Shown here: in pieces, positions 1-7,208 of the stretch
Layout of the letters: every line of letters starts with the position of its first letter
Position numbering within the stretch: the first letter of the stretch is position 1
DNA from: a virus
Virus record (IMG/VR): IMGVR_UViG_3300020578_000020
Coordinates: 42,307-106,306 of that record
DNA: 64,000 bases
Reading direction: 5' to 3' (one strand)
Program-made: the position numbers and the translations under genes
The notes under the pieces: model-generated
Database searches by the model: none
The model's input: the letters and a program-made list of their open reading frames with translations, nothing else
What the model was told of the DNA's origin: nothing

Positions 1-15
1 TGGTTAAAAAAAAAC

Positions 16-216
16 ATGAATACTCTAATTAATTTTCTACAAGGTGTTGTATCTATCATTTTTGTTATGATCGGTTGTTTTTTTATGAACTTATATTTAA
101 ATCAACCTTTAGGATTTGTGAGTTTTTTTTGTGGTCTCTTAGGGTTTTTTATTCTCTATCCTGCAATAGATAAATGGAAGGAGACTCTAAAGTTTCGAAA
201 AAATAGTCAGGAGTAG
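16..216 (+). CDS. small two-helix membrane protein
   Basis: A 66-residue protein with two hydrophobic stretches (about residues 5-27 and 31-51) and a basic tail, KWKETLKFRKNSQE. It lies just upstream of a second tiny membrane protein and a holin-like gene, so it may belong to the lysis group (a pinholin, antiholin or spanin-like part), but that rests on position only. No family is recognised. The start ATG follows an A-rich stretch, as at many genes here, with no Shine-Dalgarno sequence. Confidence 0.55.
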   Translation: MNTLINFLQGVVSIIFVMIGCFFMNLYLNQPLGFVSFFCGLLGFFILYPAIDKWKETLKFRKNSQE

Positions 217-271
217 TTGAATGCTAATTTAGTCTTACCTTCATTCAAAAAAAACGTTTAAAAATAAAAAA

Positions 272-358
272 ATGGATCTATCAACTTTAGTTGCAATTTC
301 GGTTCCAGTGATTCTGGTAATAATTGTAGTGTTTATGGCTGTTAAAGGACAAAAATAA
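272..358 (+). CDS. tiny single-span membrane peptide
   Basis: A 28-residue reading frame starting MDLSTLVAISV and ending VKGQK. Almost the whole peptide is one hydrophobic helix followed by a short basic tail. It lies between another small membrane protein and the holin-like gene, and the upstream sequence is A-rich. It is short enough to be chance, but the helix-plus-lysine layout and its place in a lysis-like group make it credible. Function unknown. Confidence 0.4.
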   Translation: MDLSTLVAISVPVILVIIVVFMAVKGQK

Positions 359-410
359 TAATCGAATATTCTTTTCTTTTTGTGTATTTTATAAACAACT
401 GAGTATTTAT

Positions 411-418
411 TGAATAAA
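411..418 (+). promoter_or_regulatory. TATTTATT element upstream of the holin-like gene
   Basis: TATTTATT, 25 nt before the ATG at 444. It is one copy of an element found upstream of many genes in this window. Confidence 0.35.
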
Positions 419-443
419 TAATTATATTCAAAACTCAAAAAAG

Positions 444-617
444 ATGAAACTAACAAAAGAACAAATTTTAGGAATTGTAAGACATGGACTCACATTTATT
501 GGTGGTATTTTGGTGATGAAGGGTCTTGTTGACGAAACAACCATTACTGAGATCATTGGTGGTCTAATCACTTTAACTGGAACCATTTGGTCCATCATCT
601 CCAAAAAACAAGCCTAA
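444..617 (+). CDS. holin-like protein
   Basis: A 57-residue protein starting MKLTKEQILGIVRH and ending IISKKQA. It has two hydrophobic segments (about residues 15-26 and 34-52) separated by a short acidic turn, LVDETTITEI. The layout resembles the small putative holins typed by Pam3 gp28, with an N-terminal amphipathic part, a GG-containing first helix, a DE-type turn and a second helix ending in lysines. A holin would open the inner membrane to release the endolysin, which is encoded 1.2 kb downstream on the same strand. A hairpin follows the stop codon. The family match is from memory of the pattern. Confidence 0.65.
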   Translation: MKLTKEQILGIVRHGLTFIGGILVMKGLVDETTITEIIGGLITLTGTIWSIISKKQA

Positions 618-627
618 TCTAAAAAAA

Positions 628-656
628 ATATCCCCCTTCTTTATGTTGGGGGATAT
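628..656. terminator. hairpin after the holin gene
   Basis: A 9-bp stem, ATATCCCCC with GGGGGATAT, around an 11-nt loop. The T tract is better on the - strand (the complement of the A run at 621-628); on + the stem is followed by ATATATTA. It probably acts at the end of the holin transcript. Confidence 0.55.
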
Positions 657-681
657 ATATTATATATAAAATATCCAATAT

Positions 682-1284
682 ATGTCTGAAATTATAATTG
701 CGTTTATTACGGGGGTTTTAGGGCCAATAATATTAATTTATATTAAACACTTTTTAGATAAAAGAAAAAAGAAGCCTGATATGGTTATGGATACTTTACG
801 AGTTAGCGAGTTGATAAATCAAAAAATAGACCACATCAAAGAGGAATTCAAAGCGGACCGAGTTTGGATATCTCAATTTCACAACGGTGGAAATTTTTAT
901 CCAACAGGAAAATCAATGGCCAAATTTTCAATAATGTATGAAACAGTCGGGGCTAGCACCCAATCAGTACAATCTAATTTCAAAAATATACCAGTTCAGT
1001 TATTTTCAAAGGCAATAAATGAACTTTACCAAAATGACATAATTGAAATTTCTGATTTCAAGGATGAAACCATCCCAACCTTTGGACTAAAATATATCGC
1101 AGAAGAATGTGGATCCAAATCATCATATTTGTTTGCAATTAAGACCATTGAGGAAAAGTTTATTGGTATATTAGCAATTGACTTTACTCGTAGAAAAACA
1201 AATCTTGACATTGAGTCAGTTAACCATCTTAAAGTTCATGCATCATCAATTGGTGGTGTTCTTATGACTTATTTGAATCAGTAA
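682..1284 (+). CDS. membrane-anchored GAF-like domain protein
   Basis: A 200-residue protein. Residues 1-24 form one N-terminal membrane helix followed by a very basic stretch (KRKKKP). The rest reads as a GAF-like sensor fold: a helix with DRVWISQFHNGGNFYPTG, then a long middle part, then EKFIGILAIDFTRR near the end. Similar membrane-plus-GAF proteins occur in large phages, but the ligand and role are unknown. It has its own start after the hairpin at 628-656 and lies between the holin-like and endolysin genes, so a role at the host membrane late in infection is possible but unproven. Confidence 0.5.
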   Translation: MSEIIIAFITGVLGPIILIYIKHFLDKRKKKPDMVMDTLRVSELINQKIDHIKEEFKADRVWISQFHNGGNFYPTGKSMAKFSIMYETVGASTQSVQSNFKNIPVQLFSKAINELYQNDIIEISDFKDETIPTFGLKYIAEECGSKSSYLFAIKTIEEKFIGILAIDFTRRKTNLDIESVNHLKVHASSIGGVLMTYLNQ

Positions 1285-1307
1285 AAAAAATTCATTACCT
1301 TTTAGGT

Positions 1308-1778
1308 ATGAATATTTTCTTTTTAGATTTTGATACAAACAAATGTGCGAAATATCACTGTGATAAACACGTAGTAAAAATGATATTAGAAACCGCACAA
1401 CTTTTATGTGGTGTTCATCACGTATCCTCCCAAGTTACCCCCCAAGTCCCATATAAGTTATCACATAAAAATCATCCTTGTGCGATATGGACGCGTAGTT
1501 CATTATCTAATTACTTGTATCTTTGTGATCTTGGTTTGGAGTTGTGTAAAGAATATACTTTCCGTTATGGAAAAAGGCACAAGTCTCAAGATGTTATAGA
1601 ATGGTGTTTACAAAACAAACCTAGTATTCGTGATATTGATTTTACATGTCCACCATTAGCTATGGCGGATGAATTTAAAATTGGTAATGATGTGATTGAA
1701 TCATATAGAAATTATTATAGAGGCGCCAAAAAAAAATTTGCAAAATGGAAAAATAGAGATATTCCTGAATGGTTTTAA
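1308..1778 (+). CDS. conserved phage protein with DKHVVKM motif
   Basis: A 156-residue soluble protein. It carries the pattern FFLDFDTNKCAKYHCDKHVVKM near the start (residues 4-25), SHKNHPCAIWTRSS in the middle, YTFRYGKRH around residue 88, and YYRGAKKKFAKWKNRDIPEWF at the end. I know this pattern as a family common in large marine and freshwater phages, usually annotated hypothetical. The many conserved His, Cys, Asp and Trp residues suggest an enzyme or metal-binding protein, but I cannot name a reaction. It starts 23 nt after the GAF-like gene and precedes the endolysin. Confidence 0.7.
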   Translation: MNIFFLDFDTNKCAKYHCDKHVVKMILETAQLLCGVHHVSSQVTPQVPYKLSHKNHPCAIWTRSSLSNYLYLCDLGLELCKEYTFRYGKRHKSQDVIEWCLQNKPSIRDIDFTCPPLAMADEFKIGNDVIESYRNYYRGAKKKFAKWKNRDIPEWF

Positions 1779-1788
1779 CTAATCGGAA

Positions 1789-1796
1789 TATTTATT
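1789..1796 (+). promoter_or_regulatory. TATTTATT element upstream of endolysin
   Basis: TATTTATT, 18 nt before the endolysin ATG at 1815. It is a copy of the recurrent element. Confidence 0.4.
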
Positions 1797-1814
1797 AGAA
1801 ATTGCAATTATTTA

Positions 1815-3173
1815 ATGTTAACAAAAAAACAAGTTTTACTAGAAGCTCAGAATGGTAAATTAACAGGATTGACATCAATAGGTAATGGTCATCAAATGAA
1901 TGCTGAAGCTGCTAAGGCATATGAAAGAATGGTCGCTGCGGCAAAGAAAGATGGTATAACTTGGAAGGTGACTGACTCATACAGACCTTATGAGATCCAA
2001 AATAAAATCTTTGATTGGAATTACTATGAAAAAACAGGTAAAAAAAGAAAAAAAGGTACTTCAGGTACTCCTGTTGCTTATCCTGGTCAATCTAATCATG
2101 GTTGGGGAAGTGCTGTGGATCTTGGAGCTAAATACGGTGATCCTGTTCATAAATGGTTAACTAAAAACGCGGCAACTTTTGGATTCTCAAACCCATTTAG
2201 GAACCCAAGAACAGAACCTTGGCATTGGGAGCACGTTTCAAGTGCAAAGTCAATGAAATCAGGTGGGGACGTTTCCGAACCCTCACCAAATAAAGAAATA
2301 TCTAAAAATACTGATTTATCAAATTTAACAATTTCTCAAAGTGCGTACCAAGGAGCCGCAAAATCTAATATTGATATGATCATCAATAAACTTAAGAATA
2401 AAGGTATTACTAACCCAATTCCCGTTTTAGGTATATTATCAGTTATTGGGAAAGAAAGTGGTTTTATACCTCAAAGCGAAAAAGGTTATTGTAGTACAGA
2501 TGATAGTAGAATTATAAAAATATTTTCAGATAGAGGTAGAAAGTGTAAAAAACATAAATGTGATGATGAAAAATTCTTTGATTGTGTATATGGCAAAAAT
2601 TCAGGTATTAAATTGGGAAATGATGAAACTGGTGACGGATTCAAATATAGAGGACGAGGATTTAATCAAATAACAGGAAAAGATAACTATCGTAAATACG
2701 GTTTCGAAAATAGTCCTGAAGAATTAAATAGCCCTGAAAAAGCTGCAGATGCAATGATTAATTTCTTAACACCTGAAGGATCTTCATTAAACAACAAATT
2801 TAAAAATTTAGACGAGGCAATTAACTTTTTTGTGACCAGAAATGCAGGTGGGAAAAGATCAAGTATGGAAGAAACAAAGGCTAAAGAGGTTATTTCTAGT
2901 TTCAAGGTTGGTGATCAACTTTCCACAGATTATTTGCCTGCTTCGAATTCAGAAACTTCAACCGTTGGAACCTCAAGAGTTGATTCTGATGAAACTAAAA
3001 ATAATGATAAAGATAAACTCGATGTTCTCGATATGCTCGGTTTGGGTGGGATAAAATCTTATATAAGTTTTTTAAGAGGAGATGAGAAACAGTTTAAAAA
3101 AGATATTGACAAAGACATTAATTTGACCGAACAAACAGAAAGAATCAAAGATTTAATTAAGAAAATTATCTAA
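1815..3173 (+). CDS. two-domain endolysin: M15 peptidase + GH19-type muramidase
   Basis: A 452-residue cell-wall hydrolase. Residues 20-145 are an M15/VanY-type zinc D,D-carboxypeptidase or L-Ala-D-Glu peptidase domain: SYRPYEIQ, then SNHGWGSAVDLG (His95 and Asp102 as zinc ligands) and EPWHWEH (His137/His140 region). After a Ser/Pro/Asn linker, residues about 175-355 are a GH19 chitinase/lysozyme-like domain with GKESGF (likely catalytic Glu) and GDGFKYRGRGFNQITG. The C-terminal 90 residues are charged and unassigned. There is no signal peptide, so export would depend on the holin. A peptide-cutting and a glycan-cutting domain in one protein is a potent lysis design. The assignment is strong for both domains; exact bond specificities are inferred. 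Confidence 0.88.
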   Translation: MLTKKQVLLEAQNGKLTGLTSIGNGHQMNAEAAKAYERMVAAAKKDGITWKVTDSYRPYEIQNKIFDWNYYEKTGKKRKKGTSGTPVAYPGQSNHGWGSAVDLGAKYGDPVHKWLTKNAATFGFSNPFRNPRTEPWHWEHVSSAKSMKSGGDVSEPSPNKEISKNTDLSNLTISQSAYQGAAKSNIDMIINKLKNKGITNPIPVLGILSVIGKESGFIPQSEKGYCSTDDSRIIKIFSDRGRKCKKHKCDDEKFFDCVYGKNSGIKLGNDETGDGFKYRGRGFNQITGKDNYRKYGFENSPEELNSPEKAADAMINFLTPEGSSLNNKFKNLDEAINFFVTRNAGGKRSSMEETKAKEVISSFKVGDQLSTDYLPASNSETSTVGTSRVDSDETKNNDKDKLDVLDMLGLGGIKSYISFLRGDEKQFKKDIDKDINLTEQTERIKDLIKKII

Positions 3174-3226
3174 CTTTCTTGATTTATCCACATATTTCAT
3201 TTATTACTGTAATATAATAATAAAAA

Positions 3227-3385
3227 ATGACAGAAGAGATCAAACAAATAGAAATCTATTATTACTTCGCCAACGGTAGAAAAATTTGGACTACAAATAA
3301 ACTATTTGCTCAAATTAGAGCAATTCATTATGGTATGGGTCAAATCTATGTTGAGGTAATGGATGTAAAAGAAGAAAAAAATTAA
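3227..3385 (+). CDS. small hypothetical protein (52 aa)
   Basis: A 52-residue reading frame from MTEEIKQIEIYYYFANGRK to VMDVKEEKN. It is rich in Tyr and Ile at the start and acidic/basic at the end, without membrane helix or signal peptide. It lies between the endolysin and the promoter of the large RNA and has an A-rich leader. No family is recognised. Composition and position suggest a real gene, but it is short. Confidence 0.5.
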   Translation: MTEEIKQIEIYYYFANGRKIWTTNKLFAQIRAIHYGMGQIYVEVMDVKEEKN

Positions 3386-3403
3386 AAAAAGTTTACAAAT
3401 TAC

Positions 3404-3434
3404 TTGACAGATCGAAATAAATGTCTTAAATTTG
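3404..3434 (+). promoter_or_regulatory. Bacteroidota-type promoter of the large RNA
   Basis: TTG at 3404-3406 (within TTGACA), a 20-nt spacer, then TAAATTTG at 3427-3434. This fits the Bacteroidota primary-sigma consensus TTTG / TAnnTTTG, with an expected start near 3440. The tmRNA promoter at 4948-4978 has exactly the same spacing. Confidence 0.75.
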
Positions 3435-3439
3435 TAGAA

Positions 3440-4421
3440 CAAAACAGGAAAAGTCTTGAAACGTTCTTTGAAAAAATAGATTATCCGTTCAGGAAAAAGT
3501 TTTGTCAGATTCTCTGACAAGTAATTGAGATAAAATTCTCTCCTTTAACTGATAAAGATATTGGGCCGTGTATGGTCCACTAAAATAAACCATGAAAGTG
3601 GGATAAAGTGAATCATTTGTGTTAGATGATTTGCGGCTTCTTCGGAAGCTCGAGTACACAAGCGGGATACCGTTTAATCTTTAGTACCGAGGGCAACGCT
3701 GTAGGGAAAGTGATTAGATGACTTGGCGATGTGGGTCGTCAAATTGAGGTGGGAACACTAAAAGAATTAACCCGTAGGGATATTTGCAAAACGTGAGATT
3801 ATCCGATTTCATTATTGCGTGTTCCAATATTATAGGTCGCTTAAAACCGAAAGGTATGTTGGTGTACGAGTGGTGTCGTTACTAACCTTGACTTACTTCT
3901 ACCAAGAAGTTCGTTTCGAAGTGGTCTTGAAATATGAAGGCAGGGATGTCTTACGGAGTAGTTGAGTATCGACTTGTTCAAAAGATGGGTTGGCTTGGTT
4001 GGCGGACCACTACTTCGATAATCCACGACACAAACTTATGACTATTGAATTAAGTCTAATTAATTATAATACAATAAGGAAAAGTGTCCGTCAGATCTTG
4101 TCGAAAGGTGATTACTTAGTCACGGGCTGTCCGTGGCACATGAGGTTCCCAAGACCAAGTGTATTTTTACCAAAGATCTCTAATCCCGCAAGGACGAGTT
4201 GGGGAGGCATCCTCGAAGAGAGTCGAGTAGTAAGAGTGTAGATAAGATCTCAAGGAGTGGTTCACCTAAATAACCATCACTGAGAAATACTTTCCAAAAG
4301 AAAGTGGATAGGAGTAGAAACAATAATGACTCTAAAGGTTCTCACAAAAACGTGTAATCTCAGCGTTTCTTTTTAATGGAGCCACCGGTAAAAACATTAG
4401 GGACAATTAGTCCCTTTTTTT
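3440..4421 (+). ncRNA. large structured non-coding RNA (GOLLD/ROOL-like candidate)
   Basis: About 980 nt with no credible reading frame, bounded by a host-type promoter and an intrinsic terminator. Base composition is unlike the AT-rich genes: the 60-nt lines at 3661 and 4081 contain 28 and 30 G+C. Many local helices are visible: TTGTCAGA/TCTGACAA at about 3502-3520; GCTTC-TTCG-GAAGC with a UUCG loop at 3636-3649; CTTCT-ACCA-AGAAG at 3896-3909; CACGG/CCGTG at 4121-4135. Phage-borne RNAs of this size, complexity and position next to tRNA-like genes are typical of GOLLD (usually 800-1000 nt) or the shorter ROOL, both known to assemble into large multimeric RNA particles. I cannot recall the GOLLD consensus well enough to confirm the class. 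A new class is possible. Confidence 0.7.
4399..4421 (+). terminator. intrinsic terminator of the large RNA
   Basis: Stem AGGGAC (4399-4404) with GTCCCT (4410-4415), 5-nt loop, then a run of seven T to 4421. Confidence 0.85.
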
Positions 4422-4466
4422 GTGCTTAAAAAAATCACAATCAAACAAACAAAAATTTCGAGGGCA

Positions 4467-4499
4467 TAAAAAAATCCCACCATAATTAAATGATGGGAT
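4467..4499 (-). terminator. intrinsic terminator of tmRNA
   Basis: On the - strand, ATCCCATCAT pairs with ATGGTGGGAT over 10 bp and is followed by T7. One pair is G-U, which works only in the - strand RNA and so fixes the direction. Confidence 0.85.
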
Positions 4500-4503
4500 C
4501 AGT

Positions 4504-4910
4504 TGGTGGACCTAGAGGGCTCCGACTCCCTCGTCCGGCTCGTCTTGTCTAAAAGACAACTACATGTTTAGGTTGGTATTTTCTAATACCCCAAAATATT
4601 TGATTTTGTCCTGATCAAAAACAAGGTTAGTTTGTTCTTTACCATCGTAAACTAACAACCAATGAACCACTCAATTTATAGTTTAATGGTAATCCACTTT
4701 TATCACTTCTGTTCCTGAGCGTATGTGAACCGGCTCGCGTTTCCGTATCTTATTAAGCTACAGTAACTTCAGAACCTCTTAGTAAACCAAGAGTTTCCAT
4801 TTTGTTTAGCACATTGCCAATTGTTGTTCGAATCAGTTTTTAACGAGTTTAATTCAGACCCGACATGCTTCTTTTATTCAACCAACGCCCGTCAAATCCG
4901 ATATAGGCCC
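4504..4910 (-). ncRNA. ssrA: transfer-messenger RNA (tmRNA)
   Basis: A 407-nt tmRNA that would rescue stalled ribosomes by adding a tag. The 5' end reads GGGCCTATATCGGATTTGACG and continues to GCATGTCG, matching the conserved tmRNA start (GGAUUCGACGG...GCAUGCCG). The 3' end is TAGGTCC-A-CCA, with CCA encoded. GGGCCTA and TAGGTCC make a full 7-bp acceptor stem with G3-U70, the alanyl-tRNA synthetase identity pair. A PK1-like pseudoknot is visible: CGGGT/ACTCG and TGAAT/ATTCG. The tag frame ends GSEVTVA then TAA TAA; the likely resume codon is GGC about 10 nt after PK1, giving a tag of about 21 residues starting GNVLN. The tag lacks the usual ALAA end, and the T-loop between GAGGG and CCCTC is an unusual 8-nt AGTCGGAG. 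Confidence 0.93.
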
Positions 4911-4947
4911 ATATATCTTAAATGACTATTTTCAAAGAACTATAGAA

Positions 4948-4978
4948 CAAATATAATACAAAGATTTCACTTTGACAA
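4948..4978 (-). promoter_or_regulatory. Bacteroidota-type promoter of tmRNA
   Basis: On the - strand: TTG (4978-4976), a 20-nt spacer, then TATATTTG (4955-4948), an exact TAnnTTTG. Transcription would start about 30 nt before the mature tmRNA end, leaving a leader for RNase P to remove. Confidence 0.75.
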
Positions 4979-4980
4979 TA

Positions 4981-4988
4981 TATTTATA
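4981..4988 (+). promoter_or_regulatory. TATTTATA element upstream of the 374-aa gene
   Basis: TATTTATA, 5 nt before the ATG at 4994 and directly behind the divergent tmRNA promoter. It is a copy of the recurrent element. Confidence 0.4.
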
Positions 4989-4993
4989 AATAT

Positions 4994-6118
4994 ATGAAAA
5001 AAAGACTTCTTATAGAAAACGACATAGATGATCTAGAAGATTTCAGAAAAATTCTACTTTTAAATAAAAAAAAGTTAGATTATAATGATGTTGAGTTCTA
5101 TAATAAAGATGGAAATAACTTCAGAGATACTGTTGAAGTAACCGCACATGGTTTAATGTTCCATTTTGATGATTTAGAAAAGTTTTTGAAGTTTTTCTTT
5201 CCTGAAACATATAGTGAGAATTCTGATGGTGAATGGGATGCAGTTAACTACGATAGAATGTATTATGGTAATTGGGACTTTTATGGTGAGTGTCAAGATA
5301 GAGCGTACGACGATTGGCATGAGGGATATACCTTAGATTATTTTTGTGACTCTGCAACAATGAAACTAAAACAACTTGCAGAGTTTCTAGATCCATCTAC
5401 AAGTAAAGATTTTAGAATACACCCTAACGGTCGTTTGTACTATGATGGTGCAGGCCATATTACAAGTATACTTGATAAGTTTTTTCCTGAACTCGGTGAT
5501 GAAATTGACGAGATAGTTTGTAGAGGAAAAGATCGTGCAACCTTACAAGGTGCATCAGACTTGATGAAAGACACCTATTGTGATAGTTTGAAACAATTTG
5601 GTATTGAAAATTGGGGTGGAAGAGCAGGATGTTTTAGAACCTATTTTATAAGTTGGGGAAATCTTGTTCAGTTATTTATTGATAAAGGTGATTTTGATGA
5701 GAATGTGTTGGACTTGTTATTTAACTCAGTTGAAAAGGGTTTTAGTGGTCACCCACCTGAGTATTATGAGATTGAACATACTGTTTGGGATAATGAGATT
5801 TTCGAAAGTGAGACTTGTGAAAAATTGGAAGACTTGATGGATGAGTATATTGAAAGGGCTTATGAGGATATTGATTCAGATTATCTCGAAGTAATGAAAA
5901 AAATTAGAAAACTCGGATTATTTAGTTTCAAAAAATTACCCGATAAAAAACATTACCTTAAAGTTGTAAAGGTAGATCCTGAAACACTTAAAGTAACATT
6001 TAGAGTTGGGACCTCACAACAAATCCCAACAAAAATAGGTGTATCAGATGTTGATAGTGTGATTGCAATGGTAACTCAGCCAGGTTTATTTAACCCGACT
6101 GAGTATAGAATTGATTAA
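4994..6118 (+). CDS. acidic protein of unknown function (374 aa)
   Basis: A soluble, acidic protein starting MKKRLLIENDIDDLEDFRK, a start style seen in many proteins of this phage type. It is rich in Asp, Tyr, Trp and Phe (for example NWDFYGECQDRAYDDWHEGY at residues 94-113) and has a compact C-terminal part after residue 315 (HYLKVVKVDPETLKVTFRV). No membrane segment, signal peptide or known catalytic motif is seen. It is divergent from tmRNA and convergent with the M20 peptidase gene; only 2 nt separate the two stop codons. I do not recognise a family. Confidence 0.7.
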   Translation: MKKRLLIENDIDDLEDFRKILLLNKKKLDYNDVEFYNKDGNNFRDTVEVTAHGLMFHFDDLEKFLKFFFPETYSENSDGEWDAVNYDRMYYGNWDFYGECQDRAYDDWHEGYTLDYFCDSATMKLKQLAEFLDPSTSKDFRIHPNGRLYYDGAGHITSILDKFFPELGDEIDEIVCRGKDRATLQGASDLMKDTYCDSLKQFGIENWGGRAGCFRTYFISWGNLVQLFIDKGDFDENVLDLLFNSVEKGFSGHPPEYYEIEHTVWDNEIFESETCEKLEDLMDEYIERAYEDIDSDYLEVMKKIRKLGLFSFKKLPDKKHYLKVVKVDPETLKVTFRVGTSQQIPTKIGVSDVDSVIAMVTQPGLFNPTEYRID

Positions 6119-6120
6119 AA

Positions 6121-7149
6121 CTAATCTAACGAATAACGATATTTTAGAATCTCGTATAATTTATATCCGTCTTCATCATCGATATAAAGTTGGTTTTCGT
6201 CGTATAGATCTGAAATTATTATACCATTCTTTTCTTCTATTACATCAACTGTGGATAATTGATGAACTTCATCATAAAAAGGTTTATCATCTTGAAAATC
6301 AAAAATGCTTGGTTGGGGTTTAATTTCTTCTTTGAATTCATATTTTTTTAAACCCAACTTATCAACCATATTTTTTCCTGCAACAATCGCCCTTTCAACA
6401 TCCGAGATTGATACGAATTCATTTGTTGTATGCATATTATAATAACCACATGACATGTTGATACAAGAAAAATCACCATATTGTTTAACCATCATAATAT
6501 CGGTATAAGGGTGTGATTGAACCATCATTTCATTTTCAAAACCCTCTGAGATCGCTTGTAATGCCAAAGGGAAAAACTCACCATTTTTATCAAATAATAT
6601 TGTTCCTGAACAACTATAAGAAATCAAGTGATCACCAGGAGCATCATATTGGGTACAATACCCAACATCTTTTAAAAAGTCCTTATCTAAGTTTCTTGAC
6701 CCATGACAACCCGTTTCTTCTGAAACAAAAAATGCGACTTTTACTTTATCTAATTGTTTAAGTAATTCTAAACAAATAAAAATTCCACATTTATCATCAC
6801 CACCAATACCAGTTGGTTTATTGTTTTTATCATAAGCCTTTAAACATAATACTTTTTCATTTCCAAAATCTTTTCCAAAAGTATATGGTCTTGAAAGGTA
6901 TTCTTCTTTAACAATGATTTCATCCACAAGATTATGAACCGTGTCGGTATGAGAAATAAACATGGGATAAAATTCACCTTCATTTAATATGCCTTTGGTT
7001 GCATATATGTTTTTATGTTCATCACATGTAACTTTAATGCCATCTAATTTTGAAAGTTCATTTAGTATATAATCTACCATCTTATCTTCTTGATAAGTTT
7101 TGGTTGGAACCGATAATAGTTCTTTAAGTTTTGTTGTGTTCATATTCAT
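6121..7149 (-). CDS. M20-family-like zinc peptidase
   Basis: A 342-residue protein resembling M20 zinc aminopeptidases of the tripeptidase T / aminoacylase type. Motifs run in family order: SHTDTVH (first zinc His and Asp, about residues 65-71), GGDDKCG (bridging Asp, about 116-122), SEETGCHGS (catalytic Glu pair, about 141-149), a GDFSCINMSCGYYNMHTTNE stretch with likely ligands around 231-250. The probable role is cleavage of short peptides or other amide bonds in the host cytoplasm, perhaps to recycle amino acids; this is inference. A strong host-type promoter sits only 6 nt before the first ATG, so translation may start at Met3 (7143) or the message may be leaderless. The gene is unusual for a phage and probably host-derived. 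Confidence 0.78.
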   Translation of the reverse strand: MNMNTTKLKELLSVPTKTYQEDKMVDYILNELSKLDGIKVTCDEHKNIYATKGILNEGEFYPMFISHTDTVHNLVDEIIVKEEYLSRPYTFGKDFGNEKVLCLKAYDKNNKPTGIGGDDKCGIFICLELLKQLDKVKVAFFVSEETGCHGSRNLDKDFLKDVGYCTQYDAPGDHLISYSCSGTILFDKNGEFFPLALQAISEGFENEMMVQSHPYTDIMMVKQYGDFSCINMSCGYYNMHTTNEFVSISDVERAIVAGKNMVDKLGLKKYEFKEEIKPQPSIFDFQDDKPFYDEVHQLSTVDVIEEKNGIIISDLYDENQLYIDDEDGYKLYEILKYRYSLD

Positions 7150-7154
7150 TTATA

Positions 7155-7186
7155 CAAAAATAAATAAAAGTTTTCAACTTAACAAA
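7155..7186 (-). promoter_or_regulatory. Bacteroidota-type promoter of the M20-like peptidase gene
   Basis: On the - strand: TTTG (7186-7183), a 20-nt spacer, TATTTTTG (7162-7155). The spacing is the same as at the two RNA genes. It is back to back with the TATTTATA element at 7188-7195. Confidence 0.65.
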
Positions 7187-7187
7187 G

Positions 7188-7195
7188 TATTTATA
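7188..7195 (+). promoter_or_regulatory. TATTTATA element upstream of a 40-aa gene
   Basis: TATTTATA, 13 nt before the ATG at 7209. Confidence 0.4.
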
Positions 7196-7208
7196 AAATA
7201 AATTAGTT

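Noticed and set aside
3841-4241. Open frames of 61 and 83 codons (3841-4026 on -, 3990-4241 on +) inside the large RNA
   Set aside because: They lie within strongly folded, GC-rich sequence between a promoter and a terminator; codon use is unlike the AT-rich genes and the peptides have no recognisable pattern.
4820-4840. tRNA-like GTTCGAATC on the + strand
   Set aside because: It is the complement of the tmRNA PK1 region; no cloverleaf can be built around it. No ordinary tRNA gene was found in the window.
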